From Candidatus Nitrotoga sp. CP45 (GTDB lineage: Bacteria; Bacteroidota; Bacteroidia; Flavobacteriales; Flavobacteriaceae), in contig CALQCV020000108.1 in NCBI GenBank assembly GCA_943329165.2, positions 1 to 6,741 of the forward strand: a DNA stretch of 6,741 bases, read 5' to 3'. Shown here in pieces: positions 1-6,445 of the stretch. The notes beneath the pieces were generated by a model. That model ran no database searches. It was not told the origin of the DNA and saw only the letters and a program-made list of their open reading frames with translations. Position numbers and translations under genes: made by a program. Positions within the stretch are counted from its first letter, which is position 1. Every line of letters starts with the position of its first letter.

Positions 1-641
1 GCGAAGTTTTTTGGCAATTTGGCTTTCACCACTTTTCCGGCTTCGTTTGTAAATTCAGCGGCTACTGAATAAGAAGCCACTGGTTTGAAGTTTTGAATTT
101 CTCTTTCTCTTTCAACAATTAATCTTACTGAAACGGATTGTACACGACCGGCAGATAATCCGCCTTTCACTTTTTTCCATAACACCGGAGAAAGTTCATA
201 TCCAACCAATCGATCTAAAACTCTACGTGCTTGTTGGGCATTAACTAAATTATAATCGATTTCTCTCGGATTATCAATAGCTTTTAGAATTGCATTTTTG
301 GTGATTTCATGGAAAACGATACGTTTTGTCTTGGCTTTATCTAATTTTAATTCTTCCGCTAAGTGCCAGGAAATAGCTTCTCCCTCGCGGTCCTCATCGG
401 AAGCCAACCATACCATATCGGCGTTTTTAGCTAGTCCTTTTAGTTTAGAAACTAATGCTTTTTTATCGGAGGAGACTTCATATTTGGGTTTGAATCCGTT
501 CAAGACATCTACGCCAATTTCTTTAGAAGGCAAGTCGGCAATATGCCCGTAACTTGACTCTACTTGGTAATCGCTCCCTAGAAATTTTTCGATAGTCTTG
601 GCTTTTGCCGGTGACTCAACTATAACTAAATTTTTTGCCAT
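1..641 (-). CDS. topA: DNA topoisomerase I, N-terminal part (cut by window edge)
   Basis: Type IA topoisomerase, which relaxes negatively supercoiled DNA by passing strands through a transient single-strand break. The 213 visible codons read on the minus strand start MAKNLVIVESPAKAKTIEKF, the classic start of the TOPRIM domain. Glu9 is the expected catalytic glutamate. The DEDREGE motif at residues 82-88 supplies the metal-binding acidic residues (D82, D84, E86). FHEIT at 110-114 and SAGRVQS at 163-169 are further family signatures. The active-site tyrosine and the C-terminal DNA-binding domains lie outside the window, so only about a quarter of a protein of usual bacterial length is seen. 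The ATG at 639-641 is chosen because the conserved motif begins directly after it. The gene is transcribed away from miaB and has its own candidate -7 element at 662-669. No frameshift is seen in the visible part. Confidence 0.97.
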   Translation of the reverse strand, partial: MAKNLVIVESPAKAKTIEKFLGSDYQVESSYGHIADLPSKEIGVDVLNGFKPKYEVSSDKKALVSKLKGLAKNADMVWLASDEDREGEAISWHLAEELKLDKAKTKRIVFHEITKNAILKAIDNPREIDYNLVNAQQARRVLDRLVGYELSPVLWKKVKGGLSAGRVQSVSVRLIVEREREIQNFKPVASYSVAAEFTNEAGKVVKAKLPKNF

Positions 642-661
642 ATCCCGATTGTTTGTGTCGG

Positions 662-669
662 CAAAAGTA
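662..669 (-). promoter_or_regulatory. Candidate -7 element for topA
   Basis: Read on the minus strand the bases are TACTTTTG, a full match to the Bacteroidota -7 consensus TAnnTTTG. It would start transcription about 13-16 bases before the topA ATG, giving a very short leader. No clear TTG -33 element is present at the usual distance upstream; that stretch is A/T-rich only. The call therefore rests on one 8-base element. Confidence 0.42.
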
Positions 670-798
670 ATTGTTTTTTTTAAAAAACTGTTTTATTGCT
701 ATTTTTTAACGATTAAAAGCAAAATAATTTACAGATTTACACTTTAATATGATATTCCTTTTCTCATTCCAAATCTTTTGTTAAACCAAACTGCCATC

Positions 799-830
799 TT
801 GTCATATTTTGTAATTTAGTACTATCTTTG
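799..830 (+). promoter_or_regulatory. Candidate promoter for miaB and downstream genes
   Basis: TATCTTTG at 823-830 matches the Bacteroidota -7 consensus TAnnTTTG, and TTG at 799-801 lies 21 bases upstream, inside the 17-23 base spacing described for Flavobacterium promoters. Transcription would begin near 835-837, leaving a leader of about 145 bases before the miaB ATG. The -33 element overlaps a tandem TGCCA/TGTCA pair (792-796 and 800-804, 8-base period), which could be an operator. The match is good, but the long leader leaves room for a second, closer start site. Confidence 0.6.
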
Positions 831-981
831 CAATTCGAGAATACAATTTTATCTGTTGTAAGCTCTGTGAATCTTTTTGCTACTCTTTATATTTCTGTGA
901 AATAATTTTCGCTATTACTCAGAGATATATAAAGAAAATTAGGTAAACAGAGGTTAAATTAAAGCAAAATAAAATCCATTT

Positions 982-2379
982 ATGGAAAAAGAAAATACCA
1001 AAAAACTTTTTATCGAAAGCTATGGCTGTGCGATGAATTTTTCGGACAGTGAAGTGGTGGCTTCCATATTGACTAATGAAGGTTATAATACTACCACCAT
1101 ATTAGAAGAAGCCGACTTGGTTTTGGTAAACACTTGTTCTATTCGCGATAAAGCAGAACAAACCGTTAGAAAGCGTTTGGAAAAATACAATGCCGTGAAA
1201 CGCGAAGTAAATCCGAGAATGAAAGTGGGTGTTTTGGGTTGTATGGCAGAACGATTAAAAGAGAAGTTTCTTGACGAAGAGAAAATCGTTGACTTGGTTG
1301 TTGGCCCAGACGCCTACAAGGATTTACCGAACTTATTGAAAGAAGTCGAAGACGGCAGAGATGCTATTAATGTGATTTTATCAAAAGAAGAAACCTATGG
1401 CGATATTTCGCCAGTGCGTTTGATGAGTAATGGCGTAACTGCTCTTGTTTCTATTACGCGCGGTTGTGATAATATGTGTACGTTTTGTGTGGTGCCTTTC
1501 ACCCGTGGAAGAGAACGGAGTCGGGAACCGCAAAGTATTCTTGGGGAAATCAAAGATTTATGGAACAACGGATTTAAAGAAGTAACCCTTCTTGGTCAAA
1601 ATGTGGATAGTTATCTATGGTATGGCGGCGGTTTGAAAAAAGATTTAGATAAAGCTTCCGAAATGCAAAAAGCAACAGCCGTTGGTTTTAATCAGTTATT
1701 AGAAATGGTGGCGGTGCAATTTCCGAAAATGCGTATTCGCTTCTCAACATCAAATCCGCAGGACATGCATGAACAAGTGTTGCATGTAATTGCGAAATAT
1801 CCGAATGTTTGTAAGCATGTTCACTTGCCGGTTCAAAGTGGAAGTGACAGGATTCTCGCAGCAATGAATCGTTTGCACACACGAGCAGAATATTTACAAT
1901 TAATTGATAGAATTAAAACGTTACTTCCTGAAAGTTCTATTACACAAGATATGATTGCCGGTTTCCCAACGGAAACGGAAGCAGATCATCAAGATACTTT
2001 GAGCCTAATGGAAGCTGTGAAATATAGCTTCGGTTATATGTATTCGTATTCAGAACGTCCTGGAACTCTAGCTGGAAGAAAAATGGAAGATGATGTGCCA
2101 GAGCAAACCAAGTTACGTAGACTACAAGAGATTGTCGATTTACAACGCATTCATAGCGGCATCAGAACCAAAGAATTTGTTGGCAAAACCGTAGAAGTTT
2201 TAGTAGAAAAAGTTTCTAAAAAATCAGATAAAGATTTATCAGGAAAAAATTCGCAGAGCTTAGTGGTTGTTTTCCCAAGGGAAGAGTTTAAAATAGGTGA
2301 TTTTGTCAATGTGAAAATTACCAGCTGCACCAGCGGAACCTTAATTGGCGAAGCTGTTGGCTATAGTGAAATGAATTAA
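982..2379 (+). CDS. miaB: tRNA-2-methylthio-N6-dimethylallyladenosine synthase MiaB
   Basis: Radical-SAM methylthiotransferase that converts i6A37 to ms2i6A37 in tRNAs reading UNN codons, using two [4Fe-4S] clusters and S-adenosylmethionine; it is cytoplasmic. At 465 residues it has normal family length. The N-terminal MTTase domain carries the three expected cluster cysteines C16 (ESYGCAMN), C52 (VNTCSIRDKAE) and C87 (LGCMAER). The radical-SAM core has the CxxxCxxC motif at C162, C166 and C169 (GCDNMCTFC), followed by VVPFTRGRERSR, LLGQNVDSY and HLPVQSGSD, all typical of MiaB rather than of MtaB or RimO. A C-terminal TRAM domain spans about residues 393-460. The ATG at 982 fits the family start and is preceded by an A-rich leader. 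The gene is the first of the rightward series and is followed after 93 bases by the sigma-54 activator. All key residues are intact. Confidence 0.97.
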   Translation: MEKENTKKLFIESYGCAMNFSDSEVVASILTNEGYNTTTILEEADLVLVNTCSIRDKAEQTVRKRLEKYNAVKREVNPRMKVGVLGCMAERLKEKFLDEEKIVDLVVGPDAYKDLPNLLKEVEDGRDAINVILSKEETYGDISPVRLMSNGVTALVSITRGCDNMCTFCVVPFTRGRERSREPQSILGEIKDLWNNGFKEVTLLGQNVDSYLWYGGGLKKDLDKASEMQKATAVGFNQLLEMVAVQFPKMRIRFSTSNPQDMHEQVLHVIAKYPNVCKHVHLPVQSGSDRILAAMNRLHTRAEYLQLIDRIKTLLPESSITQDMIAGFPTETEADHQDTLSLMEAVKYSFGYMYSYSERPGTLAGRKMEDDVPEQTKLRRLQEIVDLQRIHSGIRTKEFVGKTVEVLVEKVSKKSDKDLSGKNSQSLVVVFPREEFKIGDFVNVKITSCTSGTLIGEAVGYSEMN

Positions 2380-2391
2380 AAAAAACGGATC

Positions 2392-2464
2392 ATTGATAAT
2401 GGATAATTGCTTATTTCAAAAAATACAGAAATTAATTATCCATTGTTAATTGTTAATTATCAAT
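2392..2464. repeat. Imperfect inverted repeat before the regulator start
   Basis: Bases 2392-2409 can pair with 2433-2450 as an 18-base stem, with three G-U type pairs and a 23-base loop. In addition, ATTGATAAT (2392-2400) is perfectly complementary to ATTATCAAT (2456-2464), giving an alternative stem in which GGATAATT (2401-2408) still pairs with AATTATCC (2434-2441). The segment fills nearly the whole gap between miaB and the regulator and ends 8 bases before the regulator ATG. It is not followed by a T-run, so it is not a standard terminator. It could be a small dispersed intergenic repeat or an RNA structure affecting translation; the sequence alone cannot separate these. Confidence 0.6.
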
Positions 2465-2472
2465 TGAATAAA

Positions 2473-3735
2473 ATGGAAACAGTTCAAAGTATAAAACAAC
2501 GATTTGAAATTATTGGGAATGACCCAAAACTGAATCGTGCCATAGAAAAAGCCATACAGGTTGCTCCTACTGATATCTCAGTATTGGTTGTAGGTGAAAG
2601 TGGCGTTGGTAAAGAAAGTATTCCCAGAATTATTCATTCGCTTTCGCATAGAAAACACGGGAAATACATTGCCGTAAACTGCGGTGCCATTCCAGAAGGA
2701 ACCATAGACAGTGAACTTTTTGGACATGAAAAAGGTTCGTTTACCGGAGCCAACGCTGAACGTCAAGGTTATTTTGAAGTGGCTGACGGCGGAACCATTT
2801 TCCTAGATGAAGTGGGCGAATTACCTTTGACAACACAAGTACGTTTACTTCGTGTTTTGGAAAACGGTGAATTCCTAAAAGTGGGTTCATCACAAGTACA
2901 AAAAACCAATGTTCGTATCGTTGCGGCTACCAATGTGAATTTATTTGACGCCATCGAAAAAGGAAAATTCCGTGAAGATTTATACTATCGCTTGAGTACA
3001 GTTGACATTCCTTTGCCACCATTGCGTGACAGAAAAGATGATATTCATTTATTATTTAGAAAATTTGCTTCCGATTTTGCTCATAAATATAAAATGCCGC
3101 CTGTTAAATTGAGTGATGAAGCAATTCAATTTTTGCAAAAATACCGCTGGAGCGGGAACATCCGTCAGCTTCGAAATTTTGCCGAACAACTTTCGGTTTT
3201 GGAGACCAATCGTGATATCTCTTTGGCAACTTTACAATCCTATCTTCCAATAGAAGGCAGTAATTTGCCTTCAGTTATTGGCAGAAAAAAATCGGAAAAT
3301 GATTTTTCTACCGAAAGAGATATTTTATACAAAGTCCTTTTTGACATGAAAAGCGATTTGCATGATTTGAAAAAGCTAACCATGGAATTAATGCAAAACG
3401 GAAGTTCCAAAGTGCAGGAAATGAATACGAATTTGATTCAAAAGGTTTTTGGCCAAAAAGAGGAAAGTGTTTCCAATTTTGGAGAGGAACAACGAATGAA
3501 CTCAAATTCTTCTCAGAATGAAGTTGAACAAGAGGAATTTGACGATGACGATGACACTAATTACCTAATGGCAGAGACCATTGATGAGGAAGAGGTATTA
3601 AAATTAGAACAAAAAGAAATTGAACTTATAAAGAAATCTTTGGAACGTCATAAAGGTAAACGAAAAGCTGCTGCAGATGAATTAGGTATCTCTGAAAGAA
3701 CACTTTATCGAAAAATTAAGCAGTATGACCTATAA
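2473..3735 (+). CDS. Sigma-54-dependent transcriptional activator without sensor domain
   Basis: AAA+ enhancer-binding protein that would use ATP hydrolysis to open promoters held by sigma-54 RNA polymerase. From the ATG at 2473 it has 420 residues. The AAA+ domain starts almost at once (about 12-262): Walker A GESGVGKE at 41-48, the sigma-54 contact loop GSFTGA at 88-93 (usually GAFTGA), Walker B GGTIFLDE at 106-113, AATN sensor I at 151-154, arginine-finger region FREDLYYRL at 167-175, and sensor II WSGNIRQLRN at 226-235. A linker of about 110 residues follows, with an acidic run (EEFDDDDD, 354-361). A Fis-type helix-turn-helix ends the protein (about 378-419, GKRKAAADELGISERTLYRK). There is no receiver, PAS or GAF domain, so it is PspF-like in layout and probably controlled by a partner protein or by its own level. 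The open frame runs upstream to a TTG at 2407, but that part lies in the inverted repeat and is unlike the family. The lptE-secG genes downstream are possible neighbours in one transcript. The target promoters are not known from the sequence; groES is one candidate. Confidence 0.94.
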   Translation: METVQSIKQRFEIIGNDPKLNRAIEKAIQVAPTDISVLVVGESGVGKESIPRIIHSLSHRKHGKYIAVNCGAIPEGTIDSELFGHEKGSFTGANAERQGYFEVADGGTIFLDEVGELPLTTQVRLLRVLENGEFLKVGSSQVQKTNVRIVAATNVNLFDAIEKGKFREDLYYRLSTVDIPLPPLRDRKDDIHLLFRKFASDFAHKYKMPPVKLSDEAIQFLQKYRWSGNIRQLRNFAEQLSVLETNRDISLATLQSYLPIEGSNLPSVIGRKKSENDFSTERDILYKVLFDMKSDLHDLKKLTMELMQNGSSKVQEMNTNLIQKVFGQKEESVSNFGEEQRMNSNSSQNEVEQEEFDDDDDTNYLMAETIDEEEVLKLEQKEIELIKKSLERHKGKRKAAADELGISERTLYRKIKQYDL

Positions 3736-3788
3736 ATTTTATATTTAGTAAATACCTTTTTATGTTTACGTCACCCCAATTTATAGTA

Positions 3789-4619
3789 ATGAGAAAAATT
3801 ATCTCCCTTTTCATTTTAGCCACTACATTATTTTCTTGTAGTAGTGACGACAGTAGTTCAACTATCAATCCAAATTTAATACAAAGGGTTGATTTTTATC
3901 CCGGGACATCTTTTGAAAAAAGATGGCTTTTTAATTCTGATGGATTATTAACTGATATAACTAAAGCTGACGGAACTCTTTTAGAAAAATTTATTTATGA
4001 TACCGATAACAATGTTGTTCATTATACTAAATACGAAGATGGATCTGCAACAGAAAACTATCTTATTACCTATAATTCAAGCAACAAGATTACAGACATC
4101 AATGGGAAACTTTATAATTTCAGTGCTTCTGAAAATCGCTATTACTACACGATAGGAAACGAAAGTTTTTCTTGTGAGTTAAATGCTGACGGTATAGCAA
4201 CACATTATATTTATTTTATTGATTTTCCAGATGAAGGCGATGATATCCAAACTGAATTTTCTTTTCAATATGAAAATGGTAATCTGACAAGCATGACAGG
4301 TTTCGGAAATAACATGAGTGATATTGAAATAAATTTTAATTACGGACTTGTTATAAATCCTTTAAAAATTGCTACACTCCCGGTATTAAAGATAAAATCA
4401 ATTCTGGACCCCCATTTTTTTTATGCCGGAATTTCTTCCAATAACATAAAAGAATATCAAAGTTATGCGGTGGGAGATCCCGAAACTCATTCATTTGGAA
4501 TGCTATTTTATCCTACCAACAAAATAGAATTAATTACACAAGAAAATTTTTCAAATGGTGTTATTGAATCTACTATAACAAATTCTTATTATTACTACCA
4601 AGGTGATGTCCTTCCATAA
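3789..4619 (+). CDS. Predicted surface lipoprotein with YD-like repeats, function unknown
   Basis: I do not recognise a specific family. From the ATG at 3789 the protein has 276 residues and begins MRKIISLFILATTLFSC, a clean lipoprotein signal peptide with lipobox LFSC and lipidated Cys17. The next residues, SSDDS, resemble the acidic lipoprotein export signal that sends Bacteroidota lipoproteins to the cell surface, so an outer-leaflet location is inferred. The mature part is rich in Tyr, Asn, Asp and Phe and shows loose repeats of about 20 residues (for example WLFNSDGLLTDITKADG, FIYDTDNNVVHYTKYEDG, YLITYNSSNKITDINGK), reminiscent of YD/RHS-type beta-hairpins found in many Bacteroidota lipoproteins. 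An upstream ATG at 3762 in frame would put nine residues before the signal peptide and is less likely. It starts 53 bases after the regulator and ends 41 bases before lptE. It has the look of an accessory gene set into a housekeeping cluster. Confidence 0.85.
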   Translation: MRKIISLFILATTLFSCSSDDSSSTINPNLIQRVDFYPGTSFEKRWLFNSDGLLTDITKADGTLLEKFIYDTDNNVVHYTKYEDGSATENYLITYNSSNKITDINGKLYNFSASENRYYYTIGNESFSCELNADGIATHYIYFIDFPDEGDDIQTEFSFQYENGNLTSMTGFGNNMSDIEINFNYGLVINPLKIATLPVLKIKSILDPHFFYAGISSNNIKEYQSYAVGDPETHSFGMLFYPTNKIELITQENFSNGVIESTITNSYYYYQGDVLP

Positions 4620-4660
4620 TTCAAAATAAAGAATTACTTTAGCGGTCTTTAATTGTTACC

Positions 4661-5164
4661 ATGAAGTTTTTTAAATTACTTTCTATTTTCATCATAGCTC
4701 TTAGTATAAACAGTTGTTCTGTTTATAATTTTACAGGCGCTAAGCCAATAGATGCAAAGACATTTCAGGTGAATTATTTTCAGAATAATGCCGACTTAAT
4801 TGAACCCGGAATTGAACGAAGATTTACCATCAGACTTCAGGAAATTATTCAGAATCAAACAAATCTGAATTTGACCAATTCCAATGGTGATTTGCTTTAT
4901 GAAGGCGAGATTGTAGAATATAGAATAACTCCAATGCAAGCCACTGCTGCACAAACTGCAGCTCAAAGTAGATTGACCATTTCGGTAAATGTTCGTTTTA
5001 GTAATAAAAATAAAGAAACCGACAATTTTGAGAGACGTTTCTCTTTTTACAGGGATTATGAAGGAAATTCACTTCCAACTGGATCGGTATTAAACGACTA
5101 TGTCGATGAAATTTTTGAGCGTATAACACAAGATGTTTTTAATGAGTCTTTAGCCAAATGGTAA
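4661..5164 (+). CDS. lptE: LPS-assembly lipoprotein LptE
   Basis: Outer-membrane lipoprotein that plugs and assists the LptD translocon, which places lipopolysaccharide in the outer leaflet. The 167 residues begin with a signal peptide ending in the lipobox INSC, with lipidated Cys19, followed by SVYNFTGAKPIDAKTFQVNY, the usual start of Bacteroidota LptE. The body has the alternating strand and helix pattern of the family: a predicted helix around ERRFTIRLQEIIQNQTNL, strands such as LLYEGEIVEYRITPM and RLTISVNVRF, and a C-terminal helix DYVDEIFERITQDVFNESLAKW that is conserved in related proteins. The sequence is too divergent for a single catalytic-type motif, so the call rests on overall pattern, length and context with secG. 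It is separated from the next gene by only 9 bases, so the two are very probably co-transcribed. Confidence 0.87.
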   Translation: MKFFKLLSIFIIALSINSCSVYNFTGAKPIDAKTFQVNYFQNNADLIEPGIERRFTIRLQEIIQNQTNLNLTNSNGDLLYEGEIVEYRITPMQATAAQTAAQSRLTISVNVRFSNKNKETDNFERRFSFYRDYEGNSLPTGSVLNDYVDEIFERITQDVFNESLAKW

Positions 5165-5173
5165 TTCGATACA

Positions 5174-5989
5174 ATGAATTTAACAGATTACACATATTTA
5201 CTCAACAAACCTGACGCTATAAATGATAGGTACGCTGAAACATTGGACAATGTTTTGACCGCGTTTCCTTATTTTCAAAGTGCGCGTGTATTAAAATTAA
5301 AGCATCTGTATAATCAGAATAGTTTTAATTATAATTACGCACTGAAAGTTTCTGCTGCCTATACTACTGACAGAAGTATTTTATTCGACTTTATCACTTC
5401 CGATTCTTTTGTATCTGTCCAAAAAGGATTGTACGAAAAAAAACTCGAAGAACTAATGAACATGAGTGTCATTGGAAGCGAGCATATCATTGCGGAAGCA
5501 AATCAGCCTGTTGTTGATGTCTTAGAACAATCTATTTTAACTTCTATCAAAGAAGCTTCAACCACAGAAGAACAAAAAGCGGAAGAAAAATTAGCTATCG
5601 GTAAACCACTAGAGTTTTCTAAAAACGAAAAGCACTCATTCCAGGAATGGCTGCAATTATCACGATTAAAACCAATTATCAGAGAAGAAAATACACCTTT
5701 AGTAGATGATAGTAAAAAGAAAAAATTAGATTTAATTGACAAATTCATCGAGAATAATCCGAAGATTACACCAATAGCAAAAGACGCGACAGTACCAGTA
5801 ATAGAGGTGATTTCAGAAGATACTTCCCACTTGATGACAGAGACTTTAGCCCGAGTATATTTAGAACAAAAAAAATATTTAAAAGCAATTCAAGCCTATG
5901 AAATATTAATTTTGAAATATCCAGAAAAAAGTAGTTTCTTTGCAAACCGAATTTCAGATATTAAAATTTTACAACAAAATAATAATTAA
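5174..5989 (+). CDS. Uncharacterised protein with C-terminal TPR-like segment
   Basis: No enzymatic motif, signal peptide or membrane segment is seen in its 271 residues, so it is predicted to be cytoplasmic. The N-terminal part (about 1-100) is helical, with the pattern AFPYFQSARVLKLKHLYN followed by NYALKVSAAYTTDRSILFDF. The middle (about 110-150) is charged and low in complexity. HSFQEWLQLSRLKPI at 154-168 is a compact hydrophobic motif that I believe recurs in Bacteroidota homologues. The C-terminal segment LARVYLEQKKYLKAIQAYEILILKYP (about 225-250) reads as a single tetratricopeptide-like helix pair and suggests protein binding. It lies between lptE (9 bases) and secG (3 bases), which points to co-expression with envelope biogenesis and secretion genes, but its role is unknown. 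The start at 5174 is the first ATG after lptE and gives the conserved beginning. Confidence 0.88.
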   Translation: MNLTDYTYLLNKPDAINDRYAETLDNVLTAFPYFQSARVLKLKHLYNQNSFNYNYALKVSAAYTTDRSILFDFITSDSFVSVQKGLYEKKLEELMNMSVIGSEHIIAEANQPVVDVLEQSILTSIKEASTTEEQKAEEKLAIGKPLEFSKNEKHSFQEWLQLSRLKPIIREENTPLVDDSKKKKLDLIDKFIENNPKITPIAKDATVPVIEVISEDTSHLMTETLARVYLEQKKYLKAIQAYEILILKYPEKSSFFANRISDIKILQQNNN

Positions 5990-5992
5990 GTA

Positions 5993-6325
5993 ATGAGCAC
6001 ATTTTCGATCTTTTTAGTATTAATAACAATAGTTTGTTTTTTATTAATCATAGTAATTATGGTACAAAACCCTAAAGGTGGTGGTTTATCATCGTCATTA
6101 GGTGGTTCAACGCAAATGGGTGGCGTTCAAAAAACAACTGACTTTTTAGATAAAAGCACATGGACCTTAGCTGGTATATTAATCATTTTGATTTTATTAT
6201 CAAGCTTAAGTTTTACGGGAAACATGGGTGATGCTAATTCAAAAATTCTTGATGATAAAGAAGTAGCTACTCCAAAAACGGCAACTCCGGCTCCAGCTAA
6301 ACCAGCTGAGACTCCAAAAAAATAA
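5993..6325 (+). CDS. secG: Preprotein translocase subunit SecG
   Basis: Small inner-membrane subunit of the SecYEG channel that aids SecA-driven protein export. The 110 residues contain two membrane segments (about 4-24 and 56-75) joined by a loop with the family signature QNPKGGGL at 25-32, followed by a Gly/Ser-rich stretch (SSSLGGSTQMGG) also typical of SecG. The C-terminal tail (about 77-110) is low in complexity and rich in Pro, Ala, Thr and Lys, as often seen in SecG proteins. Its start codon lies 3 bases after the preceding stop codon, which indicates translational coupling or at least a shared transcript. A strong terminator follows 20 bases after the stop codon, so it is the last gene of its transcription unit. 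Confidence 0.95.
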   Translation: MSTFSIFLVLITIVCFLLIIVIMVQNPKGGGLSSSLGGSTQMGGVQKTTDFLDKSTWTLAGILIILILLSSLSFTGNMGDANSKILDDKEVATPKTATPAPAKPAETPKK

Positions 6326-6345
6326 TTTATATTCAAAAAATATAT

Positions 6346-6375
6346 TGCCAGCACTGACATGCTGGCATTTTTTTT
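6346..6375 (+). terminator. Rho-independent terminator after secG
   Basis: A perfect 8-base stem, TGCCAGCA (6346-6353) with TGCTGGCA (6360-6367), encloses a 6-base loop and is followed directly by eight T residues (6368-6375). It lies 20 bases downstream of the secG stop codon. It should end transcription of the lptE-secG unit and insulate groES, which then needs its own promoter. Confidence 0.92.
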
Positions 6376-6390
6376 AATAAAAATCTCGCT

Positions 6391-6406
6391 TGGCACAGTT
6401 TCTGAC
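6391..6406 (+). promoter_or_regulatory. Candidate sigma-54-like promoter for groES
   Basis: TGGCACAGTTTCTGAC resembles the sigma-54 consensus TGGCACG-N4-TTGCW. The -24 part, TGGCAC, is perfect, and the -12 part sits at the right distance but reads CTGAC where TTGCW is expected, so the key GC is GA. Transcription would begin near 6416, about 30 bases before the groES ATG. No TAnnTTTG element is present between the secG terminator and groES, so a different promoter type is plausible. The imperfect -12 element keeps confidence modest. Confidence 0.4.
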
Positions 6407-6445
6407 TAGCAAAAAACAACATTAAAATAACATAAAAATATAATT

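Larger units (their letters stand above)
642..981. other. Divergent topA / miaB intergenic region
   Basis: These 340 bases separate two divergent genes and hold no convincing reading frame on either strand and no tRNA or rRNA-like structure. The region is very AT-rich. It contains a -7 element for topA near its left end, a fuller Bacteroidota-type promoter at 799-830 facing miaB, and then a leader of about 145 bases. Within that leader, TCTGTGAA occurs twice (864-871 and 894-901), exactly 30 bases apart. I recognise no known riboswitch in the leader. Confidence 0.7.

Noticed and set aside
298..552. Plus-strand open frame of 84 codons inside topA
   Set aside because: It is antisense to the well-conserved TOPRIM region of topA and its translation resembles no protein; it is a shadow frame.
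780..799. Minus-strand TGGCAG near 791-797 as a sigma-54 promoter for topA
   Set aside because: The position of the -12 element reads TA rather than GC, and the site is about 150 bases from topA, while a good TACTTTTG element lies close to the gene.
863..952. CTCTG in the miaB leader pairing with either of two CAGAG copies (920-924, 948-952) as a switch
   Set aside because: Five-base pairings in a 145-base AT-rich leader are too weak and too likely by chance to support a riboswitch-like claim.
2407..2472. Extension of the sigma-54 activator to a TTG start at 2407, adding 22 residues
   Set aside because: The extra segment is the translated inverted repeat, is unlike the family, and TTG starts are rare; the ATG at 2473 places the AAA+ domain normally.
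3753..3760. TACCTTTT as a promoter -7 element for the lipoprotein gene
   Set aside because: It lacks the final G of TAnnTTTG and has no TTG at a suitable distance; in DNA this AT-rich one such near-match is expected by chance.
3762..3788. ATG at 3762 as start of the lipoprotein
   Set aside because: It adds nine residues, MFTSPQFIV, ahead of a complete signal peptide that begins at the ATG at 3789 with a positively charged MRK.
6127..6396. Minus-strand open frame of 89 codons over secG and the terminator
   Set aside because: It runs through the terminator hairpin and the antisense of secG, with no recognisable protein character.
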